Shown one piece after another: positions 6,555 to 14,603 of a stretch of DNA of 23,792 nt. The DNA is taken from positions 1 to 23,792 of the forward strand of contig SVUD01000030.1 of the NCBI GenBank assembly GCA_015063445.1. The letters are read 5' to 3'. The notes under the pieces were generated by a model. The model saw only the letters and a program-made list of their open reading frames with translations, made no database searches and had not been told where the DNA came from. The DNA comes from Oscillospiraceae bacterium (GTDB taxonomy: Bacteria > Bacillota_A > Clostridia > Oscillospirales > CAG-272). Both the position numbers and the translations under genes were made by a program. The first letter of the stretch is position 1; every line of letters starts with the position of its first letter.

Positions 6555-7316
6555 ATGGGAAGATATTCAGGATTTCTTATATGCTCCGATTTTGACGGAA
6601 CGCTCTTTGACGGTGAAAGAATTCCCGAAAACAACTTAGAAGCAATTCGTGAATTTCGTCGCGAGGGAGGACTGTTTACCATTGTAAGCGGCAGAGACGT
6701 AGGTACTTTACCGAATATTTACGACGGTTATAGGTTCGGCGTTCCGATAGTGCACGCAAACGGAGCGGTTATATACGATATTGATAACGGCAAGATAGTA
6801 CGTGAATCCTATATGTCTGGATTTACAAAGGAGCTTGCGTTATCCTATGCCGAAGCCGCCGAGATTTATGAAAACTTAATTTTATTCCCGAAGAAAGGCT
6901 TGTTGCGTATACCGAAAAAAGACGGTCATCTGCTTACCGAAGAGCTTTGCGAAAACACGCATAAGTTTATAATAGAGCTGCGCCAAGGCGTTTCGAAGGA
7001 GGAAAGCGATGCGGTTTACAGCCGTATTAGGCGGTCGGTCGGCGATAGATTTATTGTTGTCAGAAGCTCATATCGGTTGATAGAGGTTCTCGACAAAAGC
7101 TTGACAAAGGCATCGGCAGCCTTGTTTTTGAAGGAATATACGAATTCTCATACGCTGGTATGCGTAGGTGATTTTGAGAACGATATCGATATGATCAAGG
7201 CTGCGGATATAGGTTATGCGGTAGGCAACGCAACGGAGACGGTTAAGCTCGCTGCAGACAGAATAACTGTGAGTGTTAAAGACGGAGCGATAGCGAAGAT
7301 AATTTCCGAGCTTTAA
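6555..7316 (+). CDS. Cof-type HAD-IIB family phosphatase
   Basis: A 253-residue HAD hydrolase, probably a cytosolic sugar-phosphate or flavin-phosphate phosphatase. Motif I is SDFDGTLFDG (nucleophile Asp12, acid Asp14), motif II is the Ser in IVSGRD (Ser45), motif III is the Lys in SLTKASA (near 186), and motif IV is GDFENDIDM (Asp206, Asp210). The cap inserted between motifs II and III marks the C2 type. Start choice is uncertain: ATG at 6555 has no good RBS, and an in-frame TTG at 6537 is no better. It lies 26 bp after the isomerase-like gene, so it probably depends on readthrough translation in one operon. Substrate cannot be assigned. Confidence 0.9.
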   Translation: MGRYSGFLICSDFDGTLFDGERIPENNLEAIREFRREGGLFTIVSGRDVGTLPNIYDGYRFGVPIVHANGAVIYDIDNGKIVRESYMSGFTKELALSYAEAAEIYENLILFPKKGLLRIPKKDGHLLTEELCENTHKFIIELRQGVSKEESDAVYSRIRRSVGDRFIVVRSSYRLIEVLDKSLTKASAALFLKEYTNSHTLVCVGDFENDIDMIKAADIGYAVGNATETVKLAADRITVSVKDGAIAKIISEL

Positions 7317-7396
7317 AATCAAGAAGCATTATTAAATTAAACGGCTATATTCCGTGTATAGAAGTAAGCGAAACGCAGAAATAGATTTTCAAAACG

Positions 7397-7446
7397 AAAA
7401 AAGCAATCATAAACCAAGACGAAAGTCACGGATATGATTGCTTTTT
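7397..7446. terminator. Bidirectional terminator with a GAAA-capped inner stem
   Basis: Arms of 13 bp (AAAAAGCAATCAT and its complement) flank an inner CC..GAC-GAAA-GTC..GG stem closed by a GNRA tetraloop, with a small A/C internal loop. T-rich tails lie on both sides. It separates the convergent HAD and cytidylate-kinase-like genes. Confidence 0.85.
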
Positions 7447-7493
7447 GTTTGTTTTTTAAAAACTATATGACTTAAACAGCATTTTAAAACAGT

Positions 7494-8132
7494 TTAAAAT
7501 GAGTTATCCTCCATAAGACGCTTAGCGCAGCTTGCTATAAGCTGAGCTGTGCCCTCGATACCGAGAGTAGAGGAGTTAACCGCCATATCGTAGTTATCGT
7601 ATTTACCCCATTTGTTGCCGGTGTAGAAATTATAATATGAAGCGCGTCGGCGATCTGTTTTATTTATGATGTCAATTATCTGAGAGGGCTTTATCTCAGG
7701 ATGACGCTCCTTGACTCTTTCTTTCCTATGCTCAAGATCACCGTAAACGAAAAGCCTGAATATATCCTTCTCCTCACGCAAAACGTAATCCGCGCATCTT
7801 CCAATTATAACGCAACTGCCTTTCTTTGCGTATTCCTTAATAACCTCGGATTGAAGAATGAAAAGCTTATCGTTAATTGGCATCTTATATCCGAAATGCA
7901 GAGTAGCGCCCGCAACGTTAGAGCCCATAGCGAGTGTATAGAGTAAGCTGTTCGCTGCGGTCTCGTCGGTCTTTTTCAGCACTTCCTCGTCGAGATTTCC
8001 CAGTGCTGCCGCATCTGCGATAAGCTGCTTATCGAAAAGAGGAATACCGAGAATTTTGGAAACTCTTTCGCCTATTTCTCTTCCGCCGCTTCCATATTGA
8101 CGGGCTATCGTTATAATTAACCTTTTTGCCAT
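7494..8132 (-). CDS. Cytidylate kinase-like family protein
   Basis: A 212-residue P-loop NTPase of the Cytidylate_kin2 type common in Clostridia. The N-terminal ITIARQYGSGGREIG (residues about 7-21) is the phosphate-binding loop; the family characteristically has Gly-Gly-Arg where Cmk has Gly-Lys-Ser. PLFDKQLI follows, and CVIIGRCADYVLR (about 106-118) and the YNFYTGNKWG stretch are family hallmarks. The start at 8132 has AAAGGAG 7 nt upstream and a good promoter at 8175-8203. A true CMP kinase is possible but unproven, since many genomes carry both Cmk and this protein. It is divergent from nnrD with about 160 bp between starts. Confidence 0.88.
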   Translation of the reverse strand: MAKRLIITIARQYGSGGREIGERVSKILGIPLFDKQLIADAAALGNLDEEVLKKTDETAANSLLYTLAMGSNVAGATLHFGYKMPINDKLFILQSEVIKEYAKKGSCVIIGRCADYVLREEKDIFRLFVYGDLEHRKERVKERHPEIKPSQIIDIINKTDRRRASYYNFYTGNKWGKYDNYDMAVNSSTLGIEGTAQLIASCAKRLMEDNSF

Positions 8133-8174
8133 AATGAAATCTCCTTTGCATGTATTTACTTAATAAGTGTATTT

Positions 8175-8203
8175 ATTTTAGCACAAAAATATCACTTTGT
8201 AAA
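8175..8203 (-). promoter_or_regulatory. Promoter of the cytidylate kinase-like gene
   Basis: On the minus strand TTTACA (8198-8203) and TAAAAT (8175-8180) are separated by 17 bp, with TG one base before the -10 (TGC-TAAAAT). Confidence 0.8.
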
Positions 8204-8234
8204 GATATTTTAGTTAAAAAAAGTAAAAAAGAGG

Positions 8235-8263
8235 TTGCAAAAATGAGTTAAATATGTTAAAAT
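8235..8263 (+). promoter_or_regulatory. nnrD promoter
   Basis: TTGCAA (8235-8240) and TAAAAT (8258-8263) are 17 bp apart. The -10 overlaps the upstream in-frame ATG at 8254, which therefore cannot be the start used from this promoter. Confidence 0.75.
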
Positions 8264-8295
8264 CAAATCAAATATTCAGAACGGAACTTTGCTTT

Positions 8296-9183
8296 ATGAA
8301 ATATGAATATACTTCGCTCGAATGGGCAAAATCAACACTTCCAAAAAGAAAAAAGGATTCAAATAAGGGTAGCTACGGCAGGCTCTTTATGTACGTCGGG
8401 AGCAGCGTCTATCCGGGCGCCGCTCATCTTTCTCTCGAGGCGGCGCTGAGAGGCGGCGTCGGATACGTTGAATTCGGCGCGGAGGGAGAGCTGAAAAGCT
8501 CTCTTTTATCAAAATTCCCGGAAACCATTTTCAAAGCCTTCCCGGATGCCGATAAGCTGACGCCATCGGATATGGAAAGACTTGTATCAGAGCAAAGAAG
8601 AGCAACCGCAACGCTCGTCGGATGCGGCTCGGGAAAAAGCGATAAGCTCTTCGCTCTTATTTCAGCGTTGCTTTCGGAGGACGGCGGGACGCTTATACTT
8701 GATGCCGATGCGATAAATTCAATGGCAGATAACAGGGAAGAGGCATGTAGGTTTTTGCGTAGCGCCGAGCGAAAGGTCATACTTACTCCTCACCCGTTGG
8801 AGTTTTCAAGGCTTTCGGGGCTTGACGTAGCCTATATTAATGAAAACAGAGAAAAATGCGCCGTCGATTTTGCGAAAGAAAACAAGGTTACGCTTCTTCT
8901 AAAGGGAAACGGGACGGTTATTACGAACGGTGAAATTGCTTACGTAAACACAAGCGGCTCTTCCGCTCTCGCAAAGGCGGGCAGCGGAGACTCTCTCGCG
9001 GGACTTTTATCGTCACTTGCGGCAACGCTCGTTGTTGATACGGTAGGCGTTGCGGCCCTTGCGGCGTTTATACACGGCTTAGCGGGTGATAATCTCGCAA
9101 AGGAGTTTTCGGAATACGGAGTTACCCCCTCCGATCTCCCGAAGGAAATGGCAAGAGTAATCTCAGCAATCGAAAACTCTTGA
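8296..9183 (+). CDS. nnrD: ADP-dependent NAD(P)H-hydrate dehydratase
   Basis: Repairs hydrated NADH and NADPH by ADP-dependent dehydration, in the cytosol. The ribokinase-like fold is shown by KGSYGRLFMYVGS (residues about 24-36), AALRGGVGYV (49-58), VGCGSGKSD (108-116), LDADAIN (135-141), LTPHPLEFSRL (163-173), LLKGNGTVIT (201-210) and the catalytic loop AKAGSGDSLAG, with Asp232 as the expected general base. At 295 residues it is a single-domain NnrD; no fused or adjacent epimerase (NnrE) is seen, unlike the common NnrE-NnrD fusion. The start at 8296 is preferred because the earlier ATG (8254) overlaps the promoter. The RBS is weak (ACGGAA, about 11 nt upstream). Confidence 0.92.
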   Translation: MKYEYTSLEWAKSTLPKRKKDSNKGSYGRLFMYVGSSVYPGAAHLSLEAALRGGVGYVEFGAEGELKSSLLSKFPETIFKAFPDADKLTPSDMERLVSEQRRATATLVGCGSGKSDKLFALISALLSEDGGTLILDADAINSMADNREEACRFLRSAERKVILTPHPLEFSRLSGLDVAYINENREKCAVDFAKENKVTLLLKGNGTVITNGEIAYVNTSGSSALAKAGSGDSLAGLLSSLAATLVVDTVGVAALAAFIHGLAGDNLAKEFSEYGVTPSDLPKEMARVISAIENS

Positions 9184-9224
9184 TCGTTTCGCTTGCAACT
9201 TTTAAAAAACGATTTATCAAGCAT

Positions 9225-9271
9225 AAAAGCGGTGCTTTTGACTACTAAAGTTCTCAAAAACACCGCTTTTT
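9225..9271. terminator. Bidirectional terminator between nnrD and the SLH gene
   Basis: AAAAGCGGTG pairs with CACCGCTTTT; an inner TTTTGA/TCAAAA stem extends it around a 12-nt loop. T-runs follow on both strands. The genes converge here. Confidence 0.88.
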
Positions 9272-9272
9272 A

Positions 9273-10541
9273 TTATTTTATACTCATCATTCTGTAGAGG
9301 TATTCCGCTGCCGATTCTCTTGTGAGCTTATCATCTATATTCGTTAAAGAGCCTTCCTCAAATATACCGCTTGAATACATAGCTCCAACGTGTCCTCTCG
9401 CCCATACGGGTACTGTCTCAATGCCGTCAAGAGTAGAGAATACAGCGCTTTCTGCCCTCAGGTCAAGAAGATTTGCCATAACTATCGCTGCCTCGCATTT
9501 GGTTATCGCATCGCGGGGACGGAATTTTAATCCGTCAGACTCAAGAGAACCGTTAACTATTCCGCATCTGGCAGCCGTCGCTACGTAACTGACGAGTGAG
9601 GTTGGTATTTCCTCATTATCGTCAAAGAAGGTTTTGTTAAGAGTTGTGTCGGGGCGTATACCGAGAGATTTCATTGCCATCGCAACGAATTCCGCTCTCG
9701 TTACAGTGTCATCCGGTGAAAAGTACATATCGTCACCCACACGGCTTCCGCTCATAATACCCATAGCGGTCATAGCCACTGCAGCGTTATAGCTTCGTGA
9801 ATCTTCCATATCAACGTATACAACCTCGCTCATACGCTTCGTAACCTTCAGCGAAACCTTTTCGGGATAAGAATAATTTCCGTATTCGTCACGAACAACA
9901 AAAACGAATGAGTCCTTCCCGTCATAATCCGATTTAGGCGTGTAGCAGAATTCGCCCCTTTCCGTGTCGCTGATACGAAGAGTTCCGTGCTTGGGATAAG
10001 AAACTATAATGTAATCGATATCGTCTCCCTCCGGATCTGTAGCTTCGATCTGTCCGTAAACGGAAATTCCCGTTTGTGTTGTTACGTTCAGTGTTTCGGT
10101 CGTATCCGTGTTAATTTTGGGCGCATAGTTGACCCTATCAACAAAGCGCAATTTACACCTTATTGCGCAATCCTGAGCGCCATCAAGTCTAAAGTCGAAG
10201 GAGGCTTCCGTAACGCTTTCATTTTTTGGTATAAAGGTTAAAGAAGTCAGGTTTTTACGCTTTACGGTCTGCCCCGTGTAAGCTCTGCGTTCACCCACCA
10301 TAAGAGTTCCTTCCTCGGAGGAGGGGAGCGATACGATAACTATTTTGTCAATCTCGGAAATTCCAAGAGCCGTTTTGAAGTCCGTGTCTGAGAATGATAC
10401 GTTTTGTCCGTAGATACCCGTCTTAACAAGACTTACGTCCTTTGCGATAACGGACGCGCCCGTACCGAATGAAGCGCTTACACTTATCGCAAAAGCACAG
10501 AGAAGTACAGTAGAGAGAAGAATAAACAGAAGCTTTTTCAT
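9273..10541 (-). CDS. Secreted SLH-domain surface protein with a cadherin-like domain
   Basis: A 422-residue exported protein. A signal peptide occupies residues 1 to about 23 (KK, then LLFILLSTVLLCAFAISVSA). Residues about 140-236 look like a cadherin-like/Big_9 fold (EATDPEGDDIDY, HGTLRI, YTPKSDYDGKDSFVFVVRD). Three SLH repeats follow at about 242-292, 305-357 and 368-419, recognisable by FSPDDTVTRAEFVAMAMK and its weaker copies FRPRDAITKCEAAIVMA and DDKLTRESAAEYLYRM. SLH domains bind pyruvylated secondary wall polymers, so the protein is probably cell-wall bound. The start at 10541 has AAAGGAG upstream; the frame extends 7 codons further without an RBS. It is divergent from the LRR/kinase operon. 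No catalytic domain is seen. Confidence 0.88.
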   Translation of the reverse strand: MKKLLFILLSTVLLCAFAISVSASFGTGASVIAKDVSLVKTGIYGQNVSFSDTDFKTALGISEIDKIVIVSLPSSEEGTLMVGERRAYTGQTVKRKNLTSLTFIPKNESVTEASFDFRLDGAQDCAIRCKLRFVDRVNYAPKINTDTTETLNVTTQTGISVYGQIEATDPEGDDIDYIIVSYPKHGTLRISDTERGEFCYTPKSDYDGKDSFVFVVRDEYGNYSYPEKVSLKVTKRMSEVVYVDMEDSRSYNAAVAMTAMGIMSGSRVGDDMYFSPDDTVTRAEFVAMAMKSLGIRPDTTLNKTFFDDNEEIPTSLVSYVATAARCGIVNGSLESDGLKFRPRDAITKCEAAIVMANLLDLRAESAVFSTLDGIETVPVWARGHVGAMYSSGIFEEGSLTNIDDKLTRESAAEYLYRMMSIK

Positions 10542-10597
10542 TTTTTCTCCTTTTGTGAGCATAGATTCGCATAGCGTCGCTCAGCTATCGAAGTATA

Positions 10598-10626
10598 TTT
10601 TTACCGAAAAATTTCCGCTTATTCAA
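10598..10626 (-). promoter_or_regulatory. Possible promoter of the SLH-domain gene
   Basis: On the minus strand TTGAAT (10621-10626) and TAAAAA (10598-10603) are 17 bp apart. The -10 is imperfect; an adjacent TATACT (10592-10597 on the minus strand) has no -35 at proper spacing. Confidence 0.4.
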
Positions 10627-10705
10627 AAACACGGAAAAAATCACATGCCTAACGGATTAAAAAAATAGGATTTGAAATTTAATTGTCGAAACTTAACAAA
10701 AAGGA

Positions 10706-10734
10706 TTGACAAGAGCTCCTTATTATTATATAAT
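10706..10734 (+). promoter_or_regulatory. Consensus promoter of the LRR-kinase operon
   Basis: TTGACA (10706-10711) and TATAAT (10729-10734) with a 17-bp spacer match the sigma-A consensus exactly. This is the strongest promoter in the window; transcription should begin near 10741, about 40 nt before the LRR gene start. Confidence 0.9.
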
Positions 10735-10780
10735 ATAAAAGTAATTTATTTTGGCGCACTATGCGCCCGAGCGAGTGTTT

Positions 10781-13700
10781 ATGAGTAAAAAGAAAATAAA
10801 AGAAAAAGAGAAAAGTAAAAAAACAAAAGTAAATAAATCAACCGAAGCATCCGAAGTAACCAAAGTGACCAAGGAAACAAAATCCGCGAAGGAAAAGAAG
10901 AAAAAGGCTTCTGCAAGCGAAAAGACGCAAAAGAGCCGTAAGCTTAACAAAAAGCTTCTTTTCTCTTCTATAGCCGCCGCGCTTGTAATAGCCTCGGTAG
11001 TGCTTATCATAGTAACTTGCGTGAGAAAGAACAAGGATAAAGAGCCTCCCGAGGTCTTTATTCCGAGAACTGCGTATATACACGGTGAGTTTGAATATGA
11101 AATTCTTCCCGATGATACCGTCAAAATAATTGGATATACGGAATCCGACAAAGGAATAGAAGAGATAGTTGTTCCTACCTCTATTGCGGGTAAGCTCGTT
11201 ACGGAGATAGGAGACAACGTGTTCTCCGAGTGTTACGCTAAATCCGTTGTCATCGGTATGTTTGTTGAGAGAATAGGCGAGGGCGCGTTTTACAAATCCA
11301 CCGACCTTGAATCGATAACTCTTCCCGCGCAGCTTAAAAGCATTGGAATAGGCGCTTTTGCGGCATGCGAGGAATTAGAATCCATAACTCTTCCCGAGAA
11401 GCTCGAAGTGATATCCGATAGCGCTTTTTCGAACTGCGAAGGTCTTTCATCAATTGAAATTCCCGCTTCGGTTAAGCGTATAGGAAATTCCGCGTTTTAC
11501 GGCTGCGTTTCCTTGTCCTCGGTAAACTTTAATACCGAAGAGCTTGTGATTGACGATAGCGCATTCGGCAGCAACAATAAGCTTGAAAGCATTGATCTTT
11601 CCGGTGTCGCTGCGATTGGTGACAGCGTGTTCTCAAAATGCGAGGGCTTGAAGCGTGTAAATATAGGTAAGAGCGTTAAAAACATTGGCACGAACGTATT
11701 TGAGGATTGCGTCGCCCTTGCTCATATAAACGTTTCGGCAGAGAATACCGTATTTGAAGAGGTTGGCGGCGTGCTTTACAATAAGCGTGACTGTATCGCT
11801 CTCAAAATGCCTCGCAAGGCATCGTATTCCTCGGTAACCGTCCCCGATTACGTAAAGAGCATTTCCGAAAACGCTTTTTCGGGAGTTGAAGCTCTTTGCG
11901 AAGCAAGTCTTCCCGAAGGACTTGTATCTATCGGTGCTAATGCCTTCAGAAAGTGTGAAAAGCTTTCGGTGATAAATATACCGTCTACCGTCAGGGAAAT
12001 AGGCGGGCATGCTTTTTATTGGACGCCGTACTATAACGCTCTCAAGGACGAGCTTGTTATAGTTGGTGACGGTGTTCTTATCAAATATAACACGCAGCTT
12101 GACGGAGAGAACGTTAAGAAAACAGATTACGCTACTCCGACACAGTCAACGGGCGGAATTTCGAATCTTGTATCTCTTTCCGTTCCCGCAAACGTCAAGT
12201 ACGTATCTTCCGCGTTTTCTTACAATGCGTACATCAATAAAATAATCTTTCCCGAAAGCGTTCTTGAAGTATCCGATTGCTCTTTCACCTCGGTTATGAC
12301 GCTTGAGGAAATCGTTTTCGGCGGTGTAAAGCGTATAGGTAACGAAGCCTTCTCGCAGTGCAGAGCGCTGAAAAACGTATTCTTTAATTCGGGACTCGAA
12401 TATATAGGCGAAAGAGCCTTTGAATTTTGTGAAAATCTTACCTCGGTAACGGTGCCGGGCAGTGTCGGAAAAATTCCCAAGGGAGTATTTTACGAATGTA
12501 AAAGACTCGCATCTGTAATTTTAGGAGAGGGAATATCCGAGATAGGTGACAAGGCGTTTTATCTTTGCGGCGCGCTGTCCTCGGTTTCAATGCCCAAAAC
12601 TCTTACGAAAATAGGTAACGACGTATTCGTCCGTACGGCATTCGTAGAATTTACTATTCCCGATAACGTAAAAGAAGTCGGCGAGTCTTTACTTGCCGAT
12701 TCGCCGAGTCTTAAGAAAATAACGTTTGGTTCGGGACTTACCGAAATTCCCGTCAGCGTAGCCTCGGGAACGAAAATAGAGTCCGTCGTTATCCCGAACG
12801 GATATACCTCAATCGGAGCAGATGCGTTCAGGCAATGCCCCGAGCTTAAGAGTGTAACTCTTCCCGATTCTCTTACGACTGTGGGATATTCGGCATTCAC
12901 GCTTTGCTCGAAGCTCAAAACGATAAATATAAACAACGTTACTCGCATAGAAGCGGAAGCGTTCAGAGCGTGCGATGCGCTTAGTGACGCTGCTCTGACA
13001 GCTAATACGAAGTACGTTGGCGCAAGAGCGTTTGAAAGCTGTGTCCTTTTGCAGAACGTTGACCTCAGCGGAGTTAATAAGCTCGGTGAGTATGCTTTTG
13101 CCAACTGCAAGCTTATAGAAAAAATTGATTTGAGATCTCTTGAATACTACGTTCCGGATTATGCGTTCTTTGAGTGCAAGGCGGCAAAGGAAATAAGAAT
13201 GTATTCGGGTGTTGAAAAAATAGGGCGCAATGCGTTTGTCGGCGTTGGCGTTGAGTCTCTCACGCTTCCCGCAGCTCTTGAAGTGATAGAGATAGATGCG
13301 TTCCGCGGCTGCCAGAAGCTTAAGGAAATTTCCTTTGGCTCAAAGCTCGGTGTGATAAAGGACAGAGCTTTCCAGTATTGTGAAAATCTTATATCGGTAT
13401 CTCTTCCGGAATCTGTGAAAATGATAGGAAACGCCGCGTTTGAATATTGCGTAAGACTTGAAACGTTTACCATGCAGGACAAGGTAGAGGTTATCGGAAT
13501 CCGCGCGTTTGCGCGCTGTGACAATCTTTCTGTTATCGAAATATCAGACGCTGTAACAGCGCTTTCCTCAGAGGCTTTTGCAGAGTGCTTCTCTTTGACG
13601 AGAGTAGTGCTTCCGAGGTCGCTTCGTACGATTGATGACGGAGCATTTTCGTCTTGCGGAGTTCTTATTACGGTAGAGGTGTTTGAAAATCTCAGCAGTA

Positions 13701-13834
13701 TAGGAAACGACGTCTTTAAGGATTGCAATAATCTTAAAAACGTTGAGTATTCGTCAGATGCCGAAAGCTTCTCGAAAATTGCCACAGGCCAAGGAAACGA
13801 TGCGTTCTTTAACGCTTACAATAAAGGAAGATAA
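10781..13834 (+). CDS. Giant membrane-anchored BspA-type leucine-rich-repeat surface protein
   Basis: A 1017-residue protein with no cleavable signal peptide. Residues 1-58 are cytoplasmic and extremely rich in Lys with many Ser/Thr/Glu. Residues about 59-80 form one membrane helix, placing the rest outside the cell. A short BspA-like lead-in (FEYEILPDDTVKIIGY) is followed by about 34 repeats of the TpLRR/LRR_5 type, near 23 residues each, with consensus I-xx-xAFxxC-xxL-xx-I-xLPxxLxx-I. The run is interrupted at about residues 315-350 and 420-465 by longer non-repeat loops. Such repeats mediate adhesion or protein binding. The start at 10781 is the first ATG; the RBS (GAGCGAG) is poor. The next gene begins 1 bp after the stop. 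There is no C-terminal sorting signal. Confidence 0.9.
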   Translation: MSKKKIKEKEKSKKTKVNKSTEASEVTKVTKETKSAKEKKKKASASEKTQKSRKLNKKLLFSSIAAALVIASVVLIIVTCVRKNKDKEPPEVFIPRTAYIHGEFEYEILPDDTVKIIGYTESDKGIEEIVVPTSIAGKLVTEIGDNVFSECYAKSVVIGMFVERIGEGAFYKSTDLESITLPAQLKSIGIGAFAACEELESITLPEKLEVISDSAFSNCEGLSSIEIPASVKRIGNSAFYGCVSLSSVNFNTEELVIDDSAFGSNNKLESIDLSGVAAIGDSVFSKCEGLKRVNIGKSVKNIGTNVFEDCVALAHINVSAENTVFEEVGGVLYNKRDCIALKMPRKASYSSVTVPDYVKSISENAFSGVEALCEASLPEGLVSIGANAFRKCEKLSVINIPSTVREIGGHAFYWTPYYNALKDELVIVGDGVLIKYNTQLDGENVKKTDYATPTQSTGGISNLVSLSVPANVKYVSSAFSYNAYINKIIFPESVLEVSDCSFTSVMTLEEIVFGGVKRIGNEAFSQCRALKNVFFNSGLEYIGERAFEFCENLTSVTVPGSVGKIPKGVFYECKRLASVILGEGISEIGDKAFYLCGALSSVSMPKTLTKIGNDVFVRTAFVEFTIPDNVKEVGESLLADSPSLKKITFGSGLTEIPVSVASGTKIESVVIPNGYTSIGADAFRQCPELKSVTLPDSLTTVGYSAFTLCSKLKTININNVTRIEAEAFRACDALSDAALTANTKYVGARAFESCVLLQNVDLSGVNKLGEYAFANCKLIEKIDLRSLEYYVPDYAFFECKAAKEIRMYSGVEKIGRNAFVGVGVESLTLPAALEVIEIDAFRGCQKLKEISFGSKLGVIKDRAFQYCENLISVSLPESVKMIGNAAFEYCVRLETFTMQDKVEVIGIRAFARCDNLSVIEISDAVTALSSEAFAECFSLTRVVLPRSLRTIDDGAFSSCGVLITVEVFENLSSIGNDVFKDCNNLKNVEYSSDAESFSKIATGQGNDAFFNAYNKGR

Positions 13835-13835
13835 T

Positions 13836-14555
13836 ATGAAACTGTTTTTAGCAGGACTTAACGTCGAGGCTGAAACTCGGTATGAATTTGTCGAGCGCTT
13901 GACAGAGGATTACAGAACGGAGTCGGAAAAGGTGGATATTTCGGTATCTGTTTCGGATAGCGATATCGAATATGAAGCCGCCGCCTCTGACGTAAGATAC
14001 GGCAAGGGCTATCTTGAAAGCATAGCGCTTTACAGAAAAATAGCCGAAAGACTCCCGTTTTTCGATGCCGTTGTGTTTCACGGCGCGGTCATCGCCTATA
14101 AAGGTAAGGCGTATGCGTTTACCGCAAGAAGCGGTGTCGGTAAAACTACTCACATAAGATTGTGGCTCGAGCGGTTTGGAAAAAGCGTTCATATCCTGAA
14201 CGGAGACAAGCCGATCTTGCGAGTTATAGACGGTAAAATATATGCGGCGGGAACACCATGGAGAGGTAAGGAGGGATACGGAATTCCCGAAATGCTTCCT
14301 CTTGAGGCGGTTGCGTTTATCGATAGAGCGGAAAAGCCGAGCGCGAACGAAATAACCGCCTCGGCAGCCTTAACGAGATTTGCCTCTCAGATATACGTTC
14401 CCAACGAGCCGCGCGCGGCGGCGCTTTCTCTCTCGGTGCTCAATAAGGTGATATCGGGAGTAAGGCTTTACGACGTGTCGGCGAATATGGAAACAGAGTC
14501 CGCGGAAACGTCATTTGCGGCTCTTACGGGAGAAGATCCCAAGGCTTTTAATTAA
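13836..14555 (+). CDS. HPr kinase-like / PEPCK-fold P-loop protein
   Basis: A 239-residue protein resembling the C-terminal kinase domain of HPr kinase. FHGAVI at residues 81-86 matches the HprK HG strand, the P-loop is ARSGVGKTTH at about 97-106, and NGDKPILR (122-129) fits the Asp-bearing strand that follows it. TPWRGKEGYG (140-149) is a stretch shared by uncharacterised HprK-like proteins. It lacks the N-terminal HprK domain and the full HprK signature, so it is not the catabolite-control enzyme. Relatives phosphorylate Ser in lasso-peptide tailoring, but no RiPP precursor or PqqD-like gene is here. The start at 13836 has AAAGGAAG and lies 1 bp after the LRR stop, implying coupling. Upstream in-frame starts lie inside the LRR gene and are rejected. 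The substrate is unknown; the LRR tail or the downstream tyrosine kinase are speculative candidates. Confidence 0.75.
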   Translation: MKLFLAGLNVEAETRYEFVERLTEDYRTESEKVDISVSVSDSDIEYEAAASDVRYGKGYLESIALYRKIAERLPFFDAVVFHGAVIAYKGKAYAFTARSGVGKTTHIRLWLERFGKSVHILNGDKPILRVIDGKIYAAGTPWRGKEGYGIPEMLPLEAVAFIDRAEKPSANEITASAALTRFASQIYVPNEPRAAALSLSVLNKVISGVRLYDVSANMETESAETSFAALTGEDPKAFN

Positions 14556-14603
14556 GTTTTTAAAAATAAATAAATAAACCTCACATTGAAAGGAATTTCC
14601 AAA

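Noticed and set aside
12559..13110. 183-codon open frame on the minus strand within the LRR gene (with similar frames at 13159-13785 and 10759-11217)
   Set aside because: Antisense shadow of the repeat-encoding gene: no RBS, Ser/Pro-rich low-complexity product, and the opposite strand is unmistakably coding.
11280..13720. Periodic DNA similarity of about 69 bp through the LRR gene, considered as a tandem repeat or CRISPR-like array
   Set aside because: The periodicity is that of 23-residue LRRs at protein level; the DNA copies are strongly diverged and within one open frame.
13743..13835. N-terminal extension of the HprK-like frame into the end of the LRR gene
   Set aside because: The extension overlaps the LRR coding sequence, and a good RBS (AAAGGAAG) precedes the ATG at 13836.
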